Source: Kalmanozyma brasiliensis GHG001
Taxonomy: Eukaryota; Basidiomycota; Ustilaginomycetes; Ustilaginales
Assembly (NCBI RefSeq): GCF_000497045.1
Contig: NW_015961988.1
Coordinates: forward strand, 310,001-374,000
Direction: 5' to 3'
Length of the DNA stretch: 64,000 bases
Below the pieces are notes generated by a model. The model did not search any database. It saw nothing but the letters and a program-made list of their open reading frames with translations, and was not told where the DNA came from. Shown here piece by piece: positions 1-8,995 of the stretch. Position numbers and translations under genes: made by a program. The first letter of the stretch is position 1. The number at the start of each line of letters is the position of its first letter.

Positions 1-1081
1 GTCTAGCGGGCGACAGCGAAAGCGTCTCTGTGTCATCATGCGCATGAGCATCGCCATCTCGACTCCTGGTCGGCGGGACCGACGCGGGCGAGTCTGCTGC
101 ATCTACGGCAGGTGCCGGCTTGGTCTCGGGAACCAGCAGCGTCACCCAAAAGATCGCAAAGAAAAAGACCCAGCAACAGGCGACAAGAGCAGCAGGATTG
201 CCGTGCTTGGAAGGAGCCTGAGGCGTTCCTGGAAGCGGCGGCGACGTTGGATCTGTTGGCAGCTCCAAGCCCGTGCTGGGTGTCAAGAAAAGGTCCTGAA
301 GAGCGAGGTGCGTTCTTGCTTTCCTTGAGGTCTGAAGCGCCCAGGCCGCCAGCAGCGGTCCAAAGAAGGCACCGCAGAGAGTCGCACTGATGAGCCAGTT
401 GAGCGCCACGGTTCGGCGTGTGGGTGGTGCAACGTCGACAATCATGACCCGCATTACGCAGAGAAACAGGCCCGTGAATCCGGTGAGGCCCGTAAGGAAG
501 CTGCAGAGGAGGACAAAGATCATCGAAGCGGCAGGGCTGATCGGCAGCTCAGACGGGATGTCACCGAAAGGGTAGCCGAGCGGAAGGAGCGCAAAGGGGA
601 TATAGTTGATGATGTTGGAAGCGAGCGAGATGAGCAGCATGGGTTTGCGACCCCATTTCGAGAGGCGTGGACCGTAGTAGAGCATGCTGATGCTCGAGAC
701 GACGAAGCTAAGCATGGTAGCGGCGGCGACCACAACGCCGACCCTGCTCTCGACACCCGAGACGGCGCAGGGTCGGTCGCGATCTCGAGGAAGCCGAGGA
801 TTCGGCTGCGTGGGCAGCAAGCCGGGATGCGTCGAATAGACGTAAGCGCACGTGTAGCTGCGGAGGCCGTCCAGATAGGACGGCACCGCACCGTAATTTG
901 CCGCTCCCCAGAAGAGCGCGACGGCGAGAATGCGTAAGATGGGCCATTGCCGCCTGAGTCGATCCGATGCTCGAGTTGTCCAAGCCTTTGACTCCGCGAC
1001 TGAGCTGGTGTCGGCGTCGTAGTGGTGGTTAGTCGCAGTCCCGCCCAGAAGAGGGCGAGTCACGTCGGCTGTGCGTTGCAT
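1..1081 (-). CDS. MFS transporter, 3'-partial (runs off the window's left edge)
   Basis: An ATG at 1081 opens a frame with no stop through base 2, giving 360 visible residues. Six hydrophobic stretches fit the first half of a major facilitator: about 50-68, 114-136, 146-166, 184-212, 224-248 and 296-317. The segment GPRLSKWGRKP (137-147), after the second helix, is the loop 2-3 motif A of MFS proteins, and VPETK follows the sixth helix. The visible protein then enters a hydrophilic Ser/Asp/His-rich stretch, typical of the central cytoplasmic loop. The N-terminus (1-45) is hydrophilic and cytosolic. The extracellular loop between helices 1 and 2 is long and holds two Cys (78, 105). The substrate cannot be told. 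The remaining C-terminal half lies outside the window. Sure of the superfamily; an intron further downstream cannot be excluded. Confidence 0.85.
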   Translation of the reverse strand, partial: MQRTADVTRPLLGGTATNHHYDADTSSVAESKAWTTRASDRLRRQWPILRILAVALFWGAANYGAVPSYLDGLRSYTCAYVYSTHPGLLPTQPNPRLPRDRDRPCAVSGVESRVGVVVAAATMLSFVVSSISMLYYGPRLSKWGRKPMLLISLASNIINYIPFALLPLGYPFGDIPSELPISPAASMIFVLLCSFLTGLTGFTGLFLCVMRVMIVDVAPPTRRTVALNWLISATLCGAFFGPLLAAWALQTSRKARTHLALQDLFLTPSTGLELPTDPTSPPLPGTPQAPSKHGNPAALVACCWVFFFAIFWVTLLVPETKPAPAVDAADSPASVPPTRSRDGDAHAHDDTETLSLSPAR

Positions 1082-1515
1082 CGTCGCGGTGTATCTCCTT
1101 CAACGATGCCAGCGCATCGAAGAGAGCTCCACGCCGATCGCGACCTTGAGCCCAGCGACGAGGATCAAAGCTTTGCAATCAACAGTCAAAACGATGCAGG
1201 GGTCGACGAAGAGAGGCAGGGCTCAGCGGAAGGTGCGTTCCCAATCCGTTCAAAGCTCAGTCGAAAAAGTGTGACACACCCGCACGCTCGTGCTGAGGCT
1301 CAGCCAATTAAGCGCTCACTCTCAGGGTCCTTTTGGGCGCGTGCATGTGTGGTGCCGCGGCAAAATGACCAACTCGCCAACGCCTGGCATCTTGGACCTC
1401 GACGACACCTGCACACATCATGCTGCGTGTTTGATTGCGCGAATGCCTGAAGAGGTGCTTTGAAAGGAAACTACATGTATCGCGACGAATCGGACGCTCC
1501 AAGCTGCAGTCATCA
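1082..1515. other. gene-free stretch upstream of the MFS gene
   Basis: This 434-bp stretch separates the start of the MFS gene from the stop of the BTB gene, both on the minus strand. It should hold the MFS promoter and leader plus the BTB 3' end. No clear TATA element or supported ORF was seen. Confidence 0.5.
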
Positions 1516-2808
1516 TCAACGCCTGAACAACGGAGAGATCTTACTGTCGGGGCTGGCAGTCGAGCAATAATACGCTAGACTCGAGAGCGCTCGACGTCTC
1601 TTGCCTCCGAGCAGAAGCTGCCTGACAGCTGGGTTGCCGCCACTTCTAGCTTGAAGGCCTTCTTTTTTGCTGCTGCTGTATGCCGGCTTCTCTTCTGCAT
1701 GTATTGCAGGCAGACGAGGTGACCTGTACCCAGGGGAATTCGATGGAGAATGCGTGGATCTGTCCGCATGTCTTCTCGAAGAACGTTGCGAAGATGCGCT
1801 GCCGTGGGATCTCGCTCTCGGCGGGGACACACGATCAGGGCTCGACGAGGAGCGACGATGCCACCATGTCCCGAGCTTGAGTCTTGTGGCTTGGGACAGT
1901 GCAAGATGGCGCACGTTGAGCATCACGCCCTCCCAACGCACACGCCCAGATTCCATTGCCTCGATGAGCTTGTCAAAGTCACCCATGTACAGGTACTCGA
2001 CGATGACATGAAAGCTAGCTGGATCCGGTAGATCGACGAAGAGGACTGACAGCGGAGTAGAGGCGCTGTCTGAGTCCGTGCGACGATGTAGTCTCGGTCT
2101 TACAGCCGGCTCCAAGACGTGGTGCGGTGATGGAGACCCGCTCGATGGAAGCGACGTCATGAGCTCCCGAAACAAGCCGGACTGAGATGTGAGAAGGTCC
2201 TTGTGCAATCGATACGTCGATGCATCGTGATAGCTGGTATCGCAACAACAAGCAGCGTTGGAGGTGCCGGACATATTGGATGGCGCGCTCTCACGACGAG
2301 CGATTCCGATGTAGGGCCGCTTTCGTTGTGTCCTGAAGCTCGACAGGGAGTCTCCCTCGCTGAGCTCTTGGTCGCTTTGTCGCAAGCTGGAGAGAGTTGG
2401 CAAGGAGGCGCTGGATGTCAGCAGGGGAGTCCGAGGACCACCAGAGCTGGAACCCGGACCACGTGAAGCTGGGTCCTCTCGTGCGTCTTGGAGTCCGAGG
2501 TCGGTACCGGTTCCATCGTCGTTTTCGTCGCTGCCGTTCTTGTTCAAGACACAAGAGTTTCGACAACGGAGAACAGGATCGCGGCGCGATACATGCCGCT
2601 GGGTACCCATGCGCCTCACTTTGATGAGGCAGTCAGCCGTGTCTGGCCGATGCCAGTAGAGGTGGCCTATTCGATGTAGTGAGCTGATGAGACGATCGTC
2701 TGACTCGGCCATAGTATCATTGATGTTGTGTCCCACCGAGTACAGAATGCGGGTCGTGCAGAGGTGGTCGAGCATGGGAAGGGAAGCAGTGTTTTGAGCA
2801 CGTCTCAT
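1516..2808 (-). CDS. BTB/POZ-domain-like protein with low-complexity insertions
   Basis: A 430-residue frame with an ATG at 2808. Pieces of a BTB/POZ fold can be seen in order: DTADCLIKVRR (about 56-66), which resembles the first strand; YRLHKDLLTSQSGLFRELM (about 200-218), which matches the 'xVHKxxLxxxSxxF' core; and LFVDLPDPASFHVIVEYLYM (about 255-274), which matches the fourth strand plus the following helix. The pieces are separated by Ser/Pro/Arg-rich disordered stretches of about 130 and 35 residues. The tail is Arg/Ser-rich and basic, with possible nuclear localisation signals. BTB domains usually mediate dimerisation or binding to Cullin-3, but no second functional domain is visible here. 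ATG codon 33 (MAESDD) is an alternative start. A small intron near the C-terminus is possible because the tail is unlike the usual end of the fold. No symbol is justified. Confidence 0.7.
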   Translation of the reverse strand: MRRAQNTASLPMLDHLCTTRILYSVGHNINDTMAESDDRLISSLHRIGHLYWHRPDTADCLIKVRRMGTQRHVSRRDPVLRCRNSCVLNKNGSDENDDGTGTDLGLQDAREDPASRGPGSSSGGPRTPLLTSSASLPTLSSLRQSDQELSEGDSLSSFRTQRKRPYIGIARRESAPSNMSGTSNAACCCDTSYHDASTYRLHKDLLTSQSGLFRELMTSLPSSGSPSPHHVLEPAVRPRLHRRTDSDSASTPLSVLFVDLPDPASFHVIVEYLYMGDFDKLIEAMESGRVRWEGVMLNVRHLALSQATRLKLGTWWHRRSSSSPDRVSPPRARSHGSASSQRSSRRHADRSTHSPSNSPGYRSPRLPAIHAEEKPAYSSSKKEGLQARSGGNPAVRQLLLGGKRRRALSSLAYYCSTASPDSKISPLFRR

Positions 2809-3908
2809 CCGATCTTTTTGTGACTCGGCCTGTGTATATATGGGGTTAGTACCGAATATGGTGTGGATGCAGACTTTTCTTGGTTCTCACGGCCAATTCT
2901 TCCCCGATATGGCGTCCTGGGAAGAAGGCCCAAGACAAAAGGCATTCCCGCTGGTCGGAAGACGGACGACGAAGCAAGGCCCAGCAATGCCAGGGTGACG
3001 GTGGTGACCTCCTTGTCTCAGGAGCCGTTCTCCGTCGAGCAGAGCCTGGACGGGCTGGTCCGAATTGTGCTCTGTCACGCTTTGAACCGATGCATGAATC
3101 GATCGGTTGAAGCCTCGGTGCGTCGGGGAGACATGCTGGGGGCATTGCTTCCGCTCGTTCGGAGGACAATGAAGAGCAAGCTGTTGGGGCGTCATTGGAC
3201 TGCGGACCTCCTTCATCTGAGCACACAATGGAAAAGCATTCCTGCGAGGCGATCACGACGATCCCCCTCAAGGTAGTGCTGCCGATGGACAGCAATCCGA
3301 ATGGCTGCTTCTGATCACGAGCTCGCTGTACCTTGAAGTGTGTTCACGTCGGTTCCAGGGATGTGCATAGCTGCAGAGTCGCTGAGTCACTGCAGGTTGT
3401 GCTGTGCGTCGTCGTCGTCGCACTGCAGTGCTTCTTTGAGCCTCGATGAAAGGGCAAAGTGGCTATGGGAAATTGGGGCCGCAGCGTTGAAGATCGCCGT
3501 TGTGCAGACCGGTACTGGTTGGCTCGCAGCATACACAGTGCTCAGCGGTAACGAAGCTTTGTGTATATCCGAGTGGCTGCAAAAGCCCATTGTTCTGCTC
3601 GGAGCTGAGACAGCATGAGGCCTGAAAAAAGGTCTCATTCGAGTTCCCATGCCTCGTGCGAAAGCCAAGTCCCTTTGTCTTCGTGGGTTCCCACCGAAAT
3701 GAAACAGAAATGCGTCCTCCGCCCGGTCTCTCAGTGGGTCAGGCCGGTGCCTACAGACGGCACAACACTGGCCTGTGCTTCTCTCCCATGGACAGGCGGA
3801 CTCTCGCGCTGCTCGGCTTCCGGGCCGAATGGATCCGTTCTGATGATATGATCGATTGCAAAGTGAGATGGAATGTACTGACGGACACAAGCTGCGATGC
3901 AAGGCTTC
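2809..3908. other. gene-free stretch (BTB promoter; FBPase 3' end)
   Basis: This 1.1 kb stretch lies between the BTB start and the FBPase stop, both on the minus strand. Only short overlapping frames without protein character occur on either strand. It contains one exact TCCCTTTGT (3670-3678), the reverse complement of the Ustilago pheromone-response element core; one copy is expected by chance at about this frequency. Confidence 0.5.
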
Positions 3909-4940
3909 TCACTGGAAGCACTTGATGAGATCCTCGACGTCTTCCTTGGATCCGAGGAAGACGGGGCATCGCTGGTGGATCGAGGTAGGCTGGATATCCA
4001 GGATGCGCTCCGTGCCGGTGGTGGCCAAACCACCCGCCTGCTCGGTGAGCAAGGCCATGGGAAAAGCTTCGTAGAGCATGCGCAGCTTACCGCTCTTGGA
4101 TTTCGAGTCGGCGGGGTAGCCAAAGATACCTCCGTAGAGGAGGGTGCGGTGGACGTCGGCGACCATGGAACCAATGTAACGAGCCGAGTAGGGCTTGGCA
4201 CCCTCGGCCTTGGGGTACTTGATGCTCTCGAGGTACTTGAGGACGGGTTCGTGGTAGTACATGCTGTTGCCCTCGTTGATTGAGTAGATCTTTCCGCGGC
4301 TGGGCAGGCGGATGTTGGGATGCGTGAGGATGAACTCGCCGATCTGGTTGTCGAGCGTGTAGCCGTTGACACCATTACCCGTAGTCAGTACCAAATTGGC
4401 CGACGAACCGTACATGCAGTAGCCGGCGGCGACCATCTCGCGACCGGGTCGGAGCACATCCTCAAGTGTGCCCTTGGAGCCGTCCTTGACGAGGTAGATA
4501 CCAAAGATGGTTCCGATGTTGACACCGGCGTCAATGTTGCTAGAACCGTCCAGAGGGTCAAAGACGACGCAGTACTTGCCCTGGCCTCCCTCCTGCTTCT
4601 CGCCGACAAAGATGGCCTCGTCGTCCTCTTCGGAAACGAGGACCGCCGTCTTGCCCGAGGCTCGCAATGCGTTGATCATGATCTCGTTGGAGAGGACGTC
4701 GAGCTTCTTCTGGTCCTCGCCTTGGACGTTGGTGTTGCCGGCGGCGCCGATGAGGTTGATCAAGCTGGCCTTTCGCACGTTGCTCTCGATGAACTTGCAG
4801 GTGGTCTGGAGCGAGCTGAGCAAGATGGTGAGGTCACCACTCGCAGCGCTTTCTCTCCTGACCTTGAAGCCTTCGGTGAGGACATGTCGCGTGAGCGTGA
4901 TGATATCCGTGGAGGGAGGGGAGTAGTCGTCGGCGCCCAT
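3909..4940 (-). CDS. FBP1: Fructose-1,6-bisphosphatase
   Basis: This gluconeogenic enzyme hydrolyses fructose 1,6-bisphosphate to fructose 6-phosphate in the cytosol. The 343-residue product has the normal family length. Visible motifs are the metal/phosphate site DPLDGSSN (128-135), the acidic pair E104/E105, the NVQGEDQKKLDV loop (71-82), and the FBPase signature GKLRMLYEAFPMA (about 280-292) with its sugar-phosphate-binding Lys/Arg and catalytic-site Glu. All expected residues are present. The start at 4940 (MGADD) is chosen because the family begins shortly before DIITLTR. The frame stays open upstream to an ATG at 5567, adding 209 residues that resemble no protein. RRES (28-31) is a PKA-type site; yeast Fbp1 is PKA-controlled through an N-terminal site of the same kind, but placed before DIITL rather than after it. 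The C-terminus (CFQ) shows no peroxisomal signal. Confidence 0.97.
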   Translation of the reverse strand: MGADDYSPPSTDIITLTRHVLTEGFKVRRESAASGDLTILLSSLQTTCKFIESNVRKASLINLIGAAGNTNVQGEDQKKLDVLSNEIMINALRASGKTAVLVSEEDDEAIFVGEKQEGGQGKYCVVFDPLDGSSNIDAGVNIGTIFGIYLVKDGSKGTLEDVLRPGREMVAAGYCMYGSSANLVLTTGNGVNGYTLDNQIGEFILTHPNIRLPSRGKIYSINEGNSMYYHEPVLKYLESIKYPKAEGAKPYSARYIGSMVADVHRTLLYGGIFGYPADSKSKSGKLRMLYEAFPMALLTEQAGGLATTGTERILDIQPTSIHQRCPVFLGSKEDVEDLIKCFQ

Positions 4941-5152
4941 CTTGTGTGTTGATTCGTTCGGGAGCTTGCTTTGTTGTTTGACCGTGAGTGAATGAGTGGT
5001 GGATGGTTCCGATGATGTCTGCAGTGGCAATGATCGTTCGAGGAGGAAGAAGACGTGGAGGACAGCAACGCAGCGGATGAACTGTATGGAGAACCCTGAT
5101 ATTGCTTTTGAAGCCGGCGTGGGGGAAGGGTGCTCCCGTTCAAGTCCGAAGA

Positions 5153-5173
5153 TGTGTGTGTGTGTGTGTGTGT
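5153..5173. repeat. (TG)10 microsatellite in the FBPase leader
   Basis: Ten uninterrupted TG units plus a T, about 215 bp upstream of the FBPase ATG. On the coding strand it reads as CA repeats, encoding Thr-His in the open upstream frame. Confidence 0.95.
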
Positions 5174-8048
5174 TGGTCCGCCTGTCTGGCGGCTGCAGGG
5201 CACAGCGCAGTCGTCGATCGAGCTCTGCCCGGTTGAGCTGACTGTGGTAGCAGCCGGCCCCTAAATTCGCCAGTCTCTCAGGCCGAAAGCGGATTGCAGG
5301 CTGAAAGTGAGTTGGCCCAACAAGGGTCCGAGCACCTCTCGCGTTGAAATTGACAGCCGATGGGTCATTGCAGCCCAGTCTCTTGGAGAGTGAGTGTGTG
5401 GAGAGGCAGCAGCACTTTGCGGGAGGAAGCCGCTGTTTTCCGTCTGCCGGATAGGACCGGGCCCAACGGCGTGAAACGGCAACATCGCCCGATTCGGCCA
5501 TTTGACACGTCTGATGCTGATGATGATGCTGCTTTGCTCGGCTGCCTTCCTCGCTGTCCATGATCATGCTAGTTGCCTTGGCCTATCTTCCCCGAGGACA
5601 GAGCGCTCATCGATCCACGCCTGATCTGCTTGCTGAGCATCAGAGTCCGGATCATTTGATCCATGTCGACGCCGTAGGTATGGCTTCTTGGCCGAATCGG
5701 GACCCTATGGGCAATCCGGACCGCTTTCCGCTGCCGTTTCTGCAACAAGCCGAGCCTGCCTTGTAGCGCTGGCTTCGCGAAGCTGGAGCTTGCTAAGCAC
5801 TGCGTCGAAACGCAGATACTGCTTCAGACAGCCTTCGTTCATGGCTCTTGTTCGGCTGGGCGACCTTGTCGCCGTGTCAAGGGGGCGGAGCTCTCCTGGA
5901 CAGTCGGGTCTACGCGGATCGTGTGCACACAGGGCCGAGCGAGATACAGCAGATCGGGCGGCTAGTCATCTCGTATCGGGCTCGTTTCCTCTCGCTTCCG
6001 TCGCTGACCTTGGCCGTCGGACTGCCCTCGCTAGCGCGTTCTGGTTGCTGACGACCGTCTCGAGCATGCCTGATTATCCGTCTCGGCTTGGCTAGGTACC
6101 TGTGCAGGCGATCGCTGCAAAGGAAGGAAGCGGAGATCTTTGTTACGCAGAGGCAGCAAATGGGTTGCCAAATTCAGGCCGCAAAATCCGGCTCCAAAAG
6201 GCATCTTTCTGAAAGTGTTGACTTGAGACGGCTAACATCCTGACGCAAAAATCCCGTACGCTTCACTGCAAGGGCTGAGTCGCGCTGCGCCGTTGTGTGT
6301 TCTGATCCGCACCCTCACGCCGGCATCTTTCCTCGACAGCTCGCCATCACCTCCCCTCGACGCATTCATACTTGACGCAGCGCACTTCCTATAATGTTGA
6401 AGCCCATGGCCTACATACGGACGAAACAGAACGAAGCGTGGACCGCCATCAACACCCGTTGAACCGGACGGGCCCAGCATAACAGTACGAGCTGCAGTAG
6501 CCAGCTTCGACGAAAGGATCACGCTTGATCGTGCGGGCTGGGTACCGGAACAGCATCGTGACCATCACAACGCACATGCCGTGCAGTGCCATCCCTGCAG
6601 GCCGCTTCCAGTCCGTCTTCATCACGCTGCCGAGCTGCTACAGTGAGCTACCATCTCACAAGCTTGCAGCGGAGCGATGTTGGCCGTGACTGCTTCCGCT
6701 GTAGCTTCTCATCGCGTGGCAGCCCGTCGAACCGCACTTCCACCAAGGACAATGCCATGCCGGGGCGTTTCAACGCGCTTGGCGGAACCGGGAAAGTCGA
6801 AGCAGCGCTAAGGTGTTCTAACTCAGGCAAGAAGAAAGGAAGGAAACGAGGTTTTTGGCATGGGAAAATCACGAACTCCGGCATCTTCTGCCTTTCCCCG
6901 TCTCGTGCCTGCGCCGTCTCTTCTTTTCGCTTGTCGTTTCTGTACTCCGCCGCCATTCCCACGCCCGCCCGACCGCGTCCAAACTCAGATTCGCTCGAGG
7001 CTCCGCTCGGTGGCGTTGCAGCTGTTCGATCATGCACGAGTCTTATCTTTGCCTGGTACTGGCTCGGACCACAGAGCCTGCGTCCAGAGCCTGCGTCCAG
7101 AGACGACGTGCGAGGTCCACAGCACGTCTTCGAGCGCGAATTACCTGCGTCCCAAAGGCGACCTCATCTCGAACCTGCTTGCGAAGAGCGGACAGCAGCT
7201 CCTCGGCTAGCTACTGGATCAAATGAATTAGCCCGCTGGTACGCGAGCTTCAGATAGTAGGTCGTGAAGTTCATGCTCAGGACGAGGAGATCTTGCTTCG
7301 GACATTCGGATGGCCACGATCTGAAGCATCGCCGGCTCCAGCTGTGAGCTCGTCGGGCTTTCAACAGGACCGCGCACCATGATCCAGGGCTGCTTCTCTC
7401 TGCATCGTCCAGAGGCTTCTAGCGCTCGATCCCACCCAGCTGACTCTCGGCTGCACGGCCCGGAAAGCTGGCTGGCTTTTGCAGCCTTGTCGAGCCTTCC
7501 TTTTTTTGGCGGGGCCAGGTCGCGGAGACCTTACCTCGTTCTTGCCTGCTCGCAAAAACGTAGCGAGACGGCGAATGCCATGTTGCCGCCCTTCGATAGA
7601 TTTTCCCGCTTTCCTGTTCCCATCGCCTGGGCTCTCAGCGTCTCATCTGTGCTGTAGCGAGTCGCCAACTTGATCCGAGCTCGCACAGCCGGTCAAGCCA
7701 GCCGATAAGCGCAGAGGTCGCCTTACTGTGGCTTGGTGATCAAGAACACCAGCATCAAATACCGCGCAGTGTCAAAGCCATGTCCCAGCGCTGTGGATCG
7801 TCAGTCTCCTTGAGAAGGGTCAGATCGCCCTTCGTTCGACCATCACGATCTGCCTTGGTTCTTCCGACGGGTACGACGGGGAAGCTTCAGTCGAGCGACG
7901 CCACGAGAAAAAAAAAGAGGACAAAACTTCAATTTCAGGACAGTGTCCCGAGTGCGCGCTAGTCCCACGGAATCGATCGTTTGGAAGATTCAGAGGTGAG
8001 ACCAACACCTGGGGAATCGGGCAGACCAGAGGCAAGACGCGGTCTCCC

Positions 8049-8061
8049 ACGCGTCACGCGT
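8049..8061. promoter_or_regulatory. tandem MluI cell-cycle boxes (two ACGCGT, 7-bp pitch)
   Basis: Two perfect ACGCGT hexamers at 8049-8054 and 8056-8061 in the gene-free region. ACGCGT is the binding site of MBF, which drives G1/S genes in yeasts. The next gene downstream is a G1-type cyclin, but its ATG is 2.9 kb away, so assignment is speculative. Confidence 0.35.
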
Positions 8062-8959
8062 CGTGCCTTGTCCACCCTGGTGCCTCTCTGATCCCTTCGT
8101 CTTTTCGGCGTTTGCGGCTTGCACAAGTCTGTACGAACGACCAGGATCGATCGCTCTAACGTTGGCATCGCTGCTGTACGTTTGTTTAACAGCCACAGAT
8201 GCCACTGTTATCGAACGCAAGCATCTACGTTACGCCGCCCGAGGGCGATGCGAAGCGTGGCTGCCAACAACTGCCGGACCCACTCTGATCTAGAGGTGCG
8301 ATCCAACCGGCCTCGGGGACGAGAAAGCCTTGACGCCACCCAAGCTGGCTTCGATCGGCTGCTCTGCGCAATCAAATTTAGGCTCGGGCCCAATCATAGC
8401 CGCAGCAACACTTGGACACTGTCATCATCTTATTAATAATCTGCGGTCAAGAGCGACATGGATTCGGGTGGCAACGGTGAGCCGAAGCGAAAGCACATGC
8501 TCGCGAGATTCGTATTGCTGTGCTGCATCCCGTCGGACCAAGAGCCACCATTATGTCTCTGGACTGCATGCAGCTTTCAGAACAGGGGTCTCCTTGTGTC
8601 GGCATGAAGCGGGCGATATGGTAGCAACTGCAGCAAAAGCTTGGGAAAATCCGAGCTGCCTGCAGCTTTCTTTGTACGTCCGACCATCGATGCGGGAGAC
8701 GGGGGAGAGAGATTGAGCGCCTTTGGGTGGCAGCAGCAGCAGTCACACAAGCGCTGCACGATGCTGTGCGGCCGCTGCATGCTCGATGCGAGATTTCATT
8801 TTTCGAGTTCATTTTCATTTCGATGGACTGCAGCTCGACGCTTCTCGGCGTTTCGCTTTCTCTCGAGGCGACGCTCTCCTGTGGCGGGCAGCGGCCTCTC
8901 AAAATGAAATCCCTCGCCTCAACGAGCCTCGGCACTGCAGCGGGCTTACTTTTCGAACT

Positions 8960-8961
<2 letters not shown>

Positions 8962-8994
<33 letters not shown>
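8962..8994. repeat. (CTG)11 trinucleotide repeat
   Basis: Eleven uninterrupted CTG units in the gene-free region upstream of the cyclin gene. No supported ORF covers it. Confidence 0.95.

Positions 8995-8995
<1 letters not shown>

Noticed and set aside
3670..3678. TCCCTTTGT, inverse of the Ustilago pheromone-response element core
   Set aside because: About 0.5 exact 9-mers are expected by chance on both strands in 64 kb. Two were seen (also 18511-18519), neither clustered in a promoter of a mating gene.
7073..7098. Short direct duplication of a 13-bp unit (AGAGCCTGCGTCC twice)
   Set aside because: A single tandem duplication in noncoding sequence; too short to indicate an insertion element.
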